Shown here piece by piece: positions 44,929 through 52,822 of a stretch of DNA of 64,000 nt. A program made the position numbers and the translations under genes. The notes beneath the pieces were generated by a model. The model searched no databases, was not told the origin of the DNA, and saw nothing but the letters and a program-made list of their open reading frames with translations. Origin of the DNA: Xanthomonas bonasiae (lineage in GTDB: Bacteria; Pseudomonadota; Gammaproteobacteria; Xanthomonadales; Xanthomonadaceae); NCBI RefSeq assembly GCF_017163705.1, contig NZ_JAFIWB010000003.1, positions 1 to 64,000 of the forward strand, read 5' to 3'. How positions within the stretch are numbered: the first letter of the stretch is position 1; each line of letters begins with the position of its first letter.

Positions 44929-44948
44929 GGGTGTTTATCGGGGGTAGG
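44923..44948 (+). repeat. Dispersed boundary repeat, copy F
   Basis: GATTAGGGGTGT followed by TTATCGGGGGTAGG. Its first six bases are the last sense codon and stop codon of the GIY-YIG gene. Confidence 0.8.
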
Positions 44949-45020
44949 GTAGATCGCCTCACAACCGGCCTTAACGCCATGTGTCTGGCAAACTTGAAAG
45001 TTGCGTCTGGAGGACGCGTG

Positions 45021-45959
45021 TCATTTGATCGCGCGACTGAGCTCTCTTTTGATCGGGCGCAAGTGTTCTGACGAGTTGTACCACCCACTCTTCTGTTGGT
45101 TTATCTCGTCAAAAGCTTGCCTTAGTTTACAAATAACTTGAGGATTATTCAGTTGGAGCGTCAGGGTCGCGTGCTGGCTAAGGATTGCCGGCGACTCGAA
45201 GTCGCTTCTTGGACCCATCGGCAGGGCCTCAAAAGCTCGCTGAACTAGGTCGCCAGAGCCGGCCCCTTGCGTTCCGTCAGCACAAAATCCAGCACCGGCC
45301 GCGAAAACAATGAGACGTAGACAGCGAGGGAGGTACAGACTTTGGTCGTGATCCGAATCACTCAAGACCGATACTAACTGCAAGAAGCCATAGGCACACA
45401 TGGAAGGCTTCTCGTCAGCTCTGATCTGGCACAACGCTGCGATCTCTTCATCATCGAGCCAAGTCCAGAGAAGTGTTCCGCCAACGTAATCCGCATGCGT
45501 TTCTTGGCCAAGCGAGGATGGCATCTTCAAGTGTCCAGCAAAGACGTGAATAATCTCATGGCCATACGCAGCCAGCACGGCGACGATAGTCGACGAAAGG
45601 AGATAGTCGGAAGCTTCTTTCGGCGGCATACCTCCTCGAGTCGGCGTGATCTCAAGCAGCCTGCCAACAAAGGATATTGGAATTGAGATGCGATATGCCT
45701 CGCCATCGCCTACCTGGGTAGCCATCGGTAGCGCTGATCTGTCGGCGGTCAGTCTGGGGATGAAGTTATATTTCAAGGACTCCGCAACTTGAGAAAGAGC
45801 CTTGCGTGCAGCCAAACGCATGGCCCTGTCGGCCGCCTTGCAGATTGTCTGAATGACCTCAAACTCGAGATCGCTCAAGTGCGAGCCTGCCTCTACCCGA
45901 TACTGTTTAAGATTCGACTCAAGTTCGTCTTTCGATGGCTTTAAGTTCGAAGTACTCAT
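45021..45959 (-). CDS. Putative HExxH zinc metallopeptidase
   Basis: 312 residues. HEIIH at 134-138 (AAYGHEIIHVFAGH) with a downstream ETHADYVGG (Glu153, Asp157) matches the gluzincin layout of HExxH plus a downstream Glu/Asp ligand. No signal peptide or membrane helix is obvious. Family not recognised beyond the motif. It stands alone between two copies of the boundary repeat, in a region of defence-like genes. The chosen ATG is the first of the frame and gives a polar N terminus. Confidence 0.75.
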   Translation of the reverse strand: MSTSNLKPSKDELESNLKQYRVEAGSHLSDLEFEVIQTICKAADRAMRLAARKALSQVAESLKYNFIPRLTADRSALPMATQVGDGEAYRISIPISFVGRLLEITPTRGGMPPKEASDYLLSSTIVAVLAAYGHEIIHVFAGHLKMPSSLGQETHADYVGGTLLWTWLDDEEIAALCQIRADEKPSMCAYGFLQLVSVLSDSDHDQSLYLPRCLRLIVFAAGAGFCADGTQGAGSGDLVQRAFEALPMGPRSDFESPAILSQHATLTLQLNNPQVICKLRQAFDEINQQKSGWYNSSEHLRPIKRELSRAIK

Positions 45960-46155
45960 CCGGATATCAACCGTTTGTGGGTGCAGTCGTTGCTATGGAG
46001 CTGATCCAGCTAGTCACTAGCGTATCAAAAAATGCCAATAAAAGGCGCATGAGTAGTTGGAGGAAGATCGAATCACCGCCGATGATTACCACTCAAGACC
46101 AGTCATTGGTATGCGGTAGCTGGCAGCCGAGCACGGCCTCAAACGTGAAGAAGCA
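45960..46155. other. Short intergenic stretch without recognised gene
   Basis: Lies upstream of the metallopeptidase gene. No coding frame on either strand is convincing. It should contain that gene's promoter on the minus strand. Confidence 0.5.
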
Positions 46156-46180
46156 GATTAAGAGGATTTATCGGGGGTGG
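46156..46180 (+). repeat. Dispersed boundary repeat, copy G
   Basis: GATTAAGAGGAT followed by TTATCGGGGGTGG. It is followed by CTTCCGACCCATAGCGG, which pairs with the same element after copy D. It stands at the left edge of the integron-like cassette region. Confidence 0.78.
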
Positions 46181-46234
46181 GTTAGGGCGGCTTCCGACCC
46201 ATAGCGGCCATTGATGCGGCCGCCGAGCCTGCCG

Positions 46235-46376
46235 CTGGGTCCGGTTATACGGCTGGGTTGTTAGCCGGACCCAGGCGCCATAAGATTGATGTGTCCCAAC
46301 GGGAAGTCCGGTACAAGGGGCTTTATGGGTAATTCGTATAACTGGACCCACGGGTTCGTCTATTAAGTAGTTAGGC
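46235..46376 (+). mobile_element. Paired inverted repeats ending in a GTTAGGC cassette boundary
   Basis: CTGGGTCCGG (46235-46244) is a perfect inverted match to CCGGACCCAG (46265-46274), and TGGGTCCGGTTATACG (46236-46251) is an inverted match with one mismatch to 46335-46350. The unit ends in GTTAGGC (46370-46376), an attC core-type box, 11 bases before a small gene. It may be a large or rearranged attC; no clear left-hand RYYYAAC box was found. Confidence 0.45.
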
Positions 46377-46387
46377 GCAAGATTGTC

Positions 46388-46546
46388 ATGACAGACTCTC
46401 AAGAGCAGAAGTACAAAGAGACGGTGACTTGCGAGCCGCGCCAAGATGAGGGGCTCATTTTCATCAAGGTAGTGGCAATGCCTCATGAGGATGCAGTGGA
46501 GTTCGACGTGGCTCAGGCCCGTTCATTTGCACAGCAAATTCTATAG
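46388..46546 (+). CDS. Small cassette-borne hypothetical protein
   Basis: 52 residues, mixed charge, one possible short strand-helix core (GLIFIKVVAMPHEDAVEF), no signal or membrane helix. Family not recognised. It lies between a GTTAGGC box 11 bases upstream and a complete attC 64 bases downstream, the arrangement of an integron gene cassette. It is too short for most gene callers. Product unknown. Confidence 0.6.
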   Translation: MTDSQEQKYKETVTCEPRQDEGLIFIKVVAMPHEDAVEFDVAQARSFAQQIL

Positions 46547-46609
46547 GCAGTCGAGGTTGTTGAGGCTGGTTGGGTAGGCAAATCAATGGGCCCACAGGAT
46601 GCTTGCGGC

Positions 46610-46670
46610 GCCTAACATTTCATTCAAGCCGAACTCGCTACGTGGGTCGGCTTAATTCCAGAGTTAGATG
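46610..46670 (+). mobile_element. attC recombination site of an integron cassette
   Basis: Canonical short attC: left box GCCTAAC (46610-46616), inner arms TTCAAGCCGA and TCGGCTTAA (palindromic), spacer CTCGCTACGTGGG, and right box GTTAGAT (46663-46669). The left and right boxes pair with one another. The arms and spacing match classical class 1-type attC sites. Confidence 0.88.
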
Positions 46671-46685
46671 CGCCTGGGAGCAAAC

Positions 46686-46929
46686 ATGCATCGGAAAATT
46701 GCAGTCGCCATTTTGCTCCTCGCTGCTGGCTCCGCAGCGGCCACAACGCCGCTGGCGGTGCGGCCCAACTGTCATGCAGGGACCAAGGTTCACTGTCACG
46801 GTAATTGATAAAACAACTAAGCTTCCGAACGGCACCTTCAATGGTTACACCCGTAGCGTAATCTCCGCTCCAGGCAAGGCTCCCCTCACACTCCAAGATC
46901 GAAGTAGTGAATCGCCCAGGCTTTTGTAG
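46686..46929 (+). pseudogene. Cassette gene with signal peptide, frameshifted
   Basis: A reading frame from 46686 gives a signal peptide (MHRKIAVAILLLAAGSAAA) and then runs into a stop about 40 residues on. A second frame continues with FTVTVIDKTTKLPNGTF and a Ser/Pro tail to a stop at 46929. A single-base change near 46770-46790 would join them into one secreted protein of about 80 residues. It sits just after the attC right box, as a second cassette. Confidence 0.55.
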
Positions 46930-47123
46930 ACACTCTTCAGCCGTTTAGTGCGTACTGCCGTTCAAACTCTGTCGGGGACAGCCGCCACCCCTACAAACAT
47001 CGCCCCGGCTACAAGGGCGCAGGGAACGAGCCGAAATAGCCGGCAGTTTCATGATTAACACCCTTCCCGTGCGCTATCACGACTGGCCCCAGAGGCTATC
47101 GCGCATGTGCCGACACCTTGATC
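46930..47123. other. Intergenic stretch between cassette remnant and CBASS regulator
   Basis: No gene or repeat copy supported. It separates the end of the cassette-like region from the stop of the minus-strand capW gene. Confidence 0.5.
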
Positions 47124-48017
47124 TCAGTCGTCTGAAGTAGCGCAGGAAAGACGAAGCGTCTCAAGCTCAGCCCGATTTCGAATAACAATCTGCCGGCGAG
47201 CCGCAGGAAGGCACTCCACAGGAATGTCCAAGCCATAGTGACGCTCGAAGTACCAGGTCATGCACAGGCGCATTCGTATTCCGATCACTCCGTCCTCCAT
47301 TCCGTAGTCCATCTCGATGGCCTGACGTTGCCATTCGGACAGGTCTGGATGAGGCGATAGCTCAATGGTGAAGAATTCTTCCCACTCACGGTCCAGGCTG
47401 GGGTCCATCGGCGACACGCGGCTATCACCGATCTGAAGAATTCGGGCTAGGACGAAATCGGTGAAGCGGGACTTGTTGAAGCACCAGCCCCGGATATGCC
47501 AGCGGGCGCCGTCGTAGACCAGGGCATGAGGAGCAATCCATCGAAGCACGGGATCCGGTGTCGACATCGACTGGTAGCGAATCTCAATAGCTCGCCGGTG
47601 CCTGATGGCAGACACAACTGGCCTCAGCGTTTCTATGTCCAGCCGCCTGCGCACTCGAGGCATGACGGCATGGATGGGTACATCGCCAAGCCAAGAGTCA
47701 CCTGAGGCAATCGCGTCATCGGCCAGCAGGAGCAACTGGGTCAGGTACTGACGTGCATCAGGAGCGGTAACCCGTGGCTGGAAGTGGCGAGTAGGGATGT
47801 ACGCCTTCCGGACCCGATCGTACTCAATGCTCTGGGGAGACAACTCGAGATATCGCGCGACATCGTCGGAGGCTTGGGGGCCTGATATGCCAAAGCGTTC
47901 CATCAGGGCCGAACGGGTTAGCTCTCCCTCCCAGTACAGCCGATTCTCGATAAACGCGTAGCGCTGCCGCTGACTCCATGTCTTTGAGCTGAATGGGGGT
48001 GGTGCTTGTTCAGACAT
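47124..48017 (-). CDS. capW: WYL-domain transcription regulator of CBASS (CapW/BrxR-like)
   Basis: 297 residues from the chosen start. A winged-helix domain (about 15-95, RYAFIENRLYWEGELTRS) with LMERFGISGPQASDDVARYL, then a WYL domain (about 120-220) with IEIRYQSMS and ARWHIRGWCF, and a C-terminal extension. CapW-type regulators repress CBASS and other phage defence operons by binding the promoter. The ATG at 48017 is preferred over one at 48086 because GGAAAG precedes it with good spacing. It is divergent from the CBASS operon and faces a palindrome at 48165-48187. Confidence 0.9.
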   Translation of the reverse strand: MSEQAPPPFSSKTWSQRQRYAFIENRLYWEGELTRSALMERFGISGPQASDDVARYLELSPQSIEYDRVRKAYIPTRHFQPRVTAPDARQYLTQLLLLADDAIASGDSWLGDVPIHAVMPRVRRRLDIETLRPVVSAIRHRRAIEIRYQSMSTPDPVLRWIAPHALVYDGARWHIRGWCFNKSRFTDFVLARILQIGDSRVSPMDPSLDREWEEFFTIELSPHPDLSEWQRQAIEMDYGMEDGVIGIRMRLCMTWYFERHYGLDIPVECLPAARRQIVIRNRAELETLRLSCATSDD

Positions 48018-48164
48018 GCTCGTCTTTCCAGTCAAAGGACTAGTATCCCCCAAATTGCAGAGAAAAGTTTCTTGCTTCTGATTCATCTCAGTGTTAGCTT
48101 GCCCATCACGTCGGCAATTTCCCTGAAGCCACTACCCATAGGGGTGGGGGGCGCCGAAAACTTC

Positions 48165-48187
48165 CACATATTGTGTCCTAGGGGACA
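48165..48187. promoter_or_regulatory. Palindromes in the CBASS promoter, likely CapW operator
   Basis: TGTCC-TAGG-GGACA (48174-48187) is a 5-4-5 palindrome, overlapped on the left by CACA-TAT-TGTG (48165-48175). They lie 12 bases before the capV start and GGAGG ribosome site. CapW binding is inferred from position. Confidence 0.6.
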
Positions 48188-48199
48188 TCGGAGGACGCA

Positions 48200-49285
48200 A
48201 TGAAGCCATTTCGAGTTTTGTGCCTGGACGGTGGTGGGATGCGGGGGGTCTACCAGGCGGCCTACCTGCGCACCTTTGCCGCGCGCGTTTGCGGCCAGGT
48301 CGGTGAGGACTTGGACGTAGGGCGTTGCTTCGACCTAATCGTTGGCACCAGCACCGGCGGGATCGTGGCGTCCGCTTTGGCAGCAGGTGAGTCGCTGTCC
48401 AAGGTTGACCAGCTCTACCAGGAGCACGGCGGGAAAATCTTTCCGCTTCAGTGGCTGAGGCGCATTCCCGTCCTGGGGCAGGCTGTCCCGCTGTTTGGTC
48501 TTGGCATCCGCCGGGGTGAAGCCGCACTCCGGGTGGCGCTGGAGCACACCTTTGGCCAGAAGACCTTCCGGGACGTGCATGACGAGCGCGGCATCCGGCT
48601 GGCGCTGACGTCCATCGATATGGCGCGACACGCCGCCGTGGTGTTCAAAACACGACACTTGGCCCGGCTCAATGGACGCGATGACAAACGGACGCTTGTC
48701 GATGCCTGCATGGCGACCACGGCAGCCCCTATCCTGCGAGCCCTCGCACAGCTGGATGAGCCAGATGGGCAGGCGCGGGTCGTGTACACGGACGGGGGGC
48801 TGTGGGCCAACAACCCTGGAGCGCTTGGCGCATTAGAGGCTGTGGAAATTCTGGATGACCTTGGCGAGAACCGTCCCGTCCACCTGTTCATGCTCGGGGC
48901 GCTGCCCGCGCAAGGCGGTGAAGAAATTACCGACCGCCAGCGCTATCGAGGTGCCTTGGGCTGGCGCGGGGGCGTCCGCGCGATATCGGCAAGCCTGAAC
49001 TCGCAGGCGGTGGGCTACGACTACATCAGCAAGAAGATCCTGCAGTTGCGCAAGGACGGAAGCATGGCATTCCGCATGCCGGCGCAATGCCCCTCAGAGA
49101 AGCTGCTGAAGTATATCCAGAACATGGATGACGCTCGCCCCAAGGTGCTGAATGCCCTCAGGCGCCAAGCGGTTTCCGATGTGGACTACGCGTGGGCTCA
49201 CGCGTTCACGCAAGACAGCGAAATGGCGCGTTTTCGCGCCGCCCTGACCGATGGCCTCTGTGAGCAGCAAGGAGAAGGAAAATGA
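48200..49285 (+). CDS. capV: CapV-type patatin-like phospholipase, CBASS effector
   Basis: 361 residues. Glycine-rich oxyanion loop DGGGMRG (Gly11-Gly16), nucleophile elbow GTSTGG with Ser51, and the second catalytic residue in YTDGGLWANNP (Asp198). The dyad and spacing match the patatin family. CapV effectors degrade membrane phospholipids when a cyclic dinucleotide binds. GGAGG precedes the ATG by 7 bases. It is the first gene of the CBASS operon and overlaps the cyclase gene by ATGA. Together with the neighbours below this is a type II CBASS arrangement. Confidence 0.95.
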   Translation: MKPFRVLCLDGGGMRGVYQAAYLRTFAARVCGQVGEDLDVGRCFDLIVGTSTGGIVASALAAGESLSKVDQLYQEHGGKIFPLQWLRRIPVLGQAVPLFGLGIRRGEAALRVALEHTFGQKTFRDVHDERGIRLALTSIDMARHAAVVFKTRHLARLNGRDDKRTLVDACMATTAAPILRALAQLDEPDGQARVVYTDGGLWANNPGALGALEAVEILDDLGENRPVHLFMLGALPAQGGEEITDRQRYRGALGWRGGVRAISASLNSQAVGYDYISKKILQLRKDGSMAFRMPAQCPSEKLLKYIQNMDDARPKVLNALRRQAVSDVDYAWAHAFTQDSEMARFRAALTDGLCEQQGEGK

Positions 49286-50325
49286 GCGTGTTTGACTGCG
49301 GTAGCGATATGAGCAAGTTTCATGCAGACGAAGTAACGCTCAGCAATGACGAGCGTACGGAGATGCGGGAGCGCCGGGATACTGGGCGTCATCGCCTTGA
49401 GATCGGCTTGGATGAAGAGGAGCATGCCCAGCCGAAGATGGTGTGCACGCAAGGCTCCTACGCGATGCACACGATGGTCCAAGACCCCGACTTTGATTAC
49501 GACATCGACGACGGGGTGTACTTCGACGAGGCGGCACTTGTCGATCAGCACGGCTTCGCTCTGACACCGCTGGAGGCCAAGGAGCGCGTCTGCACGGCAC
49601 TCTCACGCGACAAGCGGTTTGCCAATCCGGCAGAGGTGTTTCCCAAGTGCGTCCGGCAGGCTTATCACCAGGGCTACCACATCGACATGCCGGTCTATCG
49701 CATCCGCAAGGAAGACAATGGCTGTGGCGGCACGCGCGAGGTGTTCGAACTGGCAGGCGATGGCAGCTGGGATCCTTCGGATGCGCGCGCCACCACGCGC
49801 TGGTTCAAGCAGCAGGTTGCCGATCGAAATGGTGAGAGTGCAGGGGCCGGCGATCAGATGCGTCGGGTCATCCGACTCACCAAGTTGTATGCGCGCAGCC
49901 GGTCTGATTGGAAGGATGAGACCACCAGCGGCATTGTCATCACCAAACTCGTTTCCGATCACTTTGTGGGTTTCGATGGCCGTGACGACGAGGCGCTACT
50001 TGAAACCTGGAAGGCGATCAAGGCCCAGCTGGACTGGTCCACCGAGGTGGCGCATCCCGTAAACGCGTCCAAGCTTGCCGAGGCTGGCAATGCCAAGGTG
50101 CGGTTCTTCCGGGACAAGTTGGGCTCGGCAATTGAGCAACTGGCGGTGCTTGAGGATGACTGCACGCGAAGCGAGGCCCGCGAAGCGTGGGATGAGGTCT
50201 ATGCCAGCAGCTACTTCCAGGCGCTTCCTGAGCCCGTGCAGAAAGCGGAGGCCAGCCGCGGCTTCTTCATTGCGGCTGAGGCGCGCTCTGACGTAAGGAA
50301 CGACGGCAATGGTCGGTTCGGCTAA
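49282..50325 (+). CDS. CD-NTase cyclase of CBASS (DncV-like)
   Basis: 347 residues. The nucleotidyltransferase core is complete: QGSYAMHT (Gly58-Ser59), FDYDIDDGVYF with Asp74 and Asp76, and HIDMPVY with a third Asp (134). The DIDDG pattern suggests the DncV (clade A) group, which makes cyclic dinucleotides such as 3',3'-cGAMP; this is inference. The protein ends in RFG. In type II CBASS the C-terminal glycine is the one that Cap2 attaches to targets, so the end fits that mechanism. It overlaps capV by 4 bases and cap2 by 17 bases, with a strong GGAGAAGG ribosome site. Confidence 0.95.
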   Translation: MSVFDCGSDMSKFHADEVTLSNDERTEMRERRDTGRHRLEIGLDEEEHAQPKMVCTQGSYAMHTMVQDPDFDYDIDDGVYFDEAALVDQHGFALTPLEAKERVCTALSRDKRFANPAEVFPKCVRQAYHQGYHIDMPVYRIRKEDNGCGGTREVFELAGDGSWDPSDARATTRWFKQQVADRNGESAGAGDQMRRVIRLTKLYARSRSDWKDETTSGIVITKLVSDHFVGFDGRDDEALLETWKAIKAQLDWSTEVAHPVNASKLAEAGNAKVRFFRDKLGSAIEQLAVLEDDCTRSEAREAWDEVYASSYFQALPEPVQKAEASRGFFIAAEARSDVRNDGNGRFG

Positions 50326-52036
50326 GGTCAGCGGCTTGGACTTTTCTGCCAACTTCGTCGAGCAAATCGAATCCGCCCTTGCAGCGGCAAGGGCGGACGA
50401 ATGGCGCCGGGTCAAGCCGAGCGAAGAGGCTGCCTTGGCGCATTTTGGCCTGGTTGCCGCGTGGCGAGTGAATGTGCCGAAGGCCTGGCACTCTCATCCG
50501 ACGATCGATCATTTGATTGTCGGAATCACCGCACAGTTCCCTTTTGCTGATCCTGTCGCAGTTGCACTGCAGGGAACTCTTCCTGCGGCGCCGTATTGGC
50601 CCCACATCGACCCCAGGGGCGCTCTGTGCTTGGGCCGACTTCGCTACTCGTCCAGTGCTGCGGCGCGGATCCTGACCACCCTTCAGGATGCGCTGCAGGT
50701 CTTGGGCATGGGTGAGGAGGAGCGCGACGCCGAGCACCGGCGAGAGTTCATCGCCTACTGGTCCCAGCTCGGTAAGGAGTCATCAATGCCTTACCGATCC
50801 CTCCTGGAAGACGCGCCGACGTCGCGGGACATTGTCTACTATGGCGATACGAAGCGCGGCTTGGTATTCGCTGACTCGCCAGAGCAGCTGCGCACGTGGC
50901 TGTCACGCACAGGCACGTCAGCGCCGGATATGGTGGCCACCACCCGTCTGATCTGGCTGAACGAGCCGATGGTACCTACAGCGTTTCCGGCGGCGGGCAG
51001 GGATGTCATTGCGCTGGATGCGGCCGGCGCGCTAGCCCCTCATATGCGAGCTGGCAGCGTGCTTCCTGTGGTACTGGGTTGCGAGATTGGAGGCGAGCCG
51101 GTCTACGTATGTGCGGAGATCGAAGGGATCAGCGCGGCGGCCGCCAAGAACGGCTTCCGTCCGTCCCGGCCCCGACCTCCCGCGTGGCTGGCGAGGAGCT
51201 TCAATGCCAAGCCTGCAGTTCGCAGGAGCATCCAGCGTGCGGACTACCGCGCAGTACACGGTCGCGGAAAGCGGGCGGATGCTGAAGCCCTGCGTGGCAA
51301 GACCGTAGCCGTCGTAGGCTGTGGCGCACTGGGCGGCTATCTGGCGCGAGACCTGGTCCAGGCGGGCGTCGGTTCATTGCATCTGGTCGATATGGATCGC
51401 TTGAGTTCAAGCAATACTGGGCGTCACATCCTGGGCATGCAAGCGGTAGGTCAGTACAAGTCGGTTGCGCTGGCCAAGCAGTTGCTCAGGGACTTTCCTA
51501 GCGCGGCGGCTGTTGACCCGTGGGTGGGCGCAATCGAGCACGCCAATGCTGAGCATTTGGAGGCCCTGTCACGTTGCGATCTGGTCATCGCGGCCGGCAT
51601 CGGGATCGCGGGCGAACTCGCACTGAACCGTTGGCGGCTTGGACTGGAACGCCCACCCGCTTTTTTGTGGACCTGGCTTGAGGAGATGGCTGTGGCCGGC
51701 CACGCGGTGGGGATCGTCGATGCGACCGATATCACCCCCGCACTCGACGCCGATGCGCAGTTTGGGATGCGACTGACATCGAATTGGCCACCCGGGGAGG
51801 GCCAGGCGGTGGAGGTGGGCTGCGGCGTCGCATTCCAGCCCTACAGCGCTGCTGACATGATGGGCACCATTAACGTCGCGCACCGCCTGGCTTTGGACGT
51901 TCTTCTCGGAAAGGTGGAGCGCAATGTGGTTCGCTCGTGGCTCGGCAACCGCGAGGTCGCCCTCGATGCGCGCTGCACGATTGATCCGGCGTTTGACAGG
52001 TCTTACGGGGAGATCTCGCGTGCGTGGGCGTGGTAA
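50309..52036 (+). CDS. cap2: Cap2 E1-E2 fusion of type II CBASS
   Basis: 575 residues. An N-terminal E2-like domain carries the presumed catalytic Cys107 (RGALCLGRL) after HPTIDHLIVGITAQF. The C-terminal ThiF/E1 domain starts near residue 330 with AVVGCGALGGYLARDL and an acidic strand LVDMDRLSSSN; a further Cys in EVGCGVAF near residue 510 is a candidate E1 nucleophile. Cap2 conjugates the cyclase to target proteins and thereby primes signalling. Its start lies 17 bases inside the cyclase gene, and cap3 follows 3 bases after its stop. Confidence 0.95.
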   Translation: MVGSAKVSGLDFSANFVEQIESALAAARADEWRRVKPSEEAALAHFGLVAAWRVNVPKAWHSHPTIDHLIVGITAQFPFADPVAVALQGTLPAAPYWPHIDPRGALCLGRLRYSSSAAARILTTLQDALQVLGMGEEERDAEHRREFIAYWSQLGKESSMPYRSLLEDAPTSRDIVYYGDTKRGLVFADSPEQLRTWLSRTGTSAPDMVATTRLIWLNEPMVPTAFPAAGRDVIALDAAGALAPHMRAGSVLPVVLGCEIGGEPVYVCAEIEGISAAAAKNGFRPSRPRPPAWLARSFNAKPAVRRSIQRADYRAVHGRGKRADAEALRGKTVAVVGCGALGGYLARDLVQAGVGSLHLVDMDRLSSSNTGRHILGMQAVGQYKSVALAKQLLRDFPSAAAVDPWVGAIEHANAEHLEALSRCDLVIAAGIGIAGELALNRWRLGLERPPAFLWTWLEEMAVAGHAVGIVDATDITPALDADAQFGMRLTSNWPPGEGQAVEVGCGVAFQPYSAADMMGTINVAHRLALDVLLGKVERNVVRSWLGNREVALDARCTIDPAFDRSYGEISRAWAW

Positions 52037-52039
52037 CTG

Positions 52040-52540
52040 ATGTATCTCGCGACAACTGCGGGCTATGCGCAGCGCGTGCGCATAGCGCACAACGTGCTCG
52101 ATCATACAGTCCAATTCCGCCAGCTTAACTGGCGCGCGGCCGAGGCGGGTGGCCAGCTGTTTGGCACCGTTGCTGGCGGGGAAGTGCTGATCACGAGAGC
52201 AGCCGGGCCCCATGCCGGCGATACGCGTAGTCGCTATTCCTATCGCTCTAACCCGGAGGCAGCACAGCGGTGCATCGACGAGCACGGTCAAATGGGCTTG
52301 CTGTACCTGGGCGAGTGGCACACCCACCCCGAGACGGCTCCGAATGCATCGACGACCGATGTGGAGGCGATGAGGCGTCTGCGCACCGCCTCGCAGACGC
52401 GGGTGAGCACGCTGCTCATGCTGATTCAAGGGAGAGCCCAAGGCGTCGACGGGCTAGCCCTGTACTCATTCGATGACGATGGGGTCGCCCGGTGGCAGAT
52501 TGCACGGGGCGTGCATAGGGAGGTCGCCGCGCCGCCCTGA
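52040..52540 (+). CDS. cap3: Cap3 JAMM isopeptidase of type II CBASS
   Basis: 166 residues. The JAMM/MPN+ metal motif is exact: Glu35 (AEAGGQLFG), His94-x-His96, seven residues, Ser104, two residues, Asp107 (WHTHPETAPNASTTD). Cap3 cleaves the cyclase-target bonds made by Cap2 and so limits signalling. The gene is 3 bases after cap2. With capV, cyclase and cap2 it completes the four-gene type II set. Confidence 0.95.
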   Translation: MYLATTAGYAQRVRIAHNVLDHTVQFRQLNWRAAEAGGQLFGTVAGGEVLITRAAGPHAGDTRSRYSYRSNPEAAQRCIDEHGQMGLLYLGEWHTHPETAPNASTTDVEAMRRLRTASQTRVSTLLMLIQGRAQGVDGLALYSFDDDGVARWQIARGVHREVAAPP

Positions 52541-52822
52541 GCCACGCAGCATTTGGTCGCCTTCGCGCCGCCGCCCTGGATGGGGCTTTACTCACTCCAT
52601 CAGTCGTGACGACAGCTTGTCCTTCGCGTCCCGGACGCAGGCTGTGTCCCTCGAAATGACTCCCAGACCGGCCAGCGCCGCGCGGTGCAGAACGAACTGT
52701 GCGATGGCGCGGACTAATCTTGGTGGGGTGTATGCAGATTTTTGTGCAGACGGAATTTTGAACGCCTCGAATTGAATCCGGCCAGCATTCAAGCCCCTAG
52801 ACTTGCAAGGAAGAAGCGACCG
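52541..52822. other. 282-base intergenic stretch between CBASS and FRG gene
   Basis: A minus-strand frame (FVLHRAALAGLGVISRD) could be a remnant, but no family is recognised. The promoter for the FRG gene should lie here, since it is 282 bases from cap3 and unlikely to be read through in a single transcript. Confidence 0.45.
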
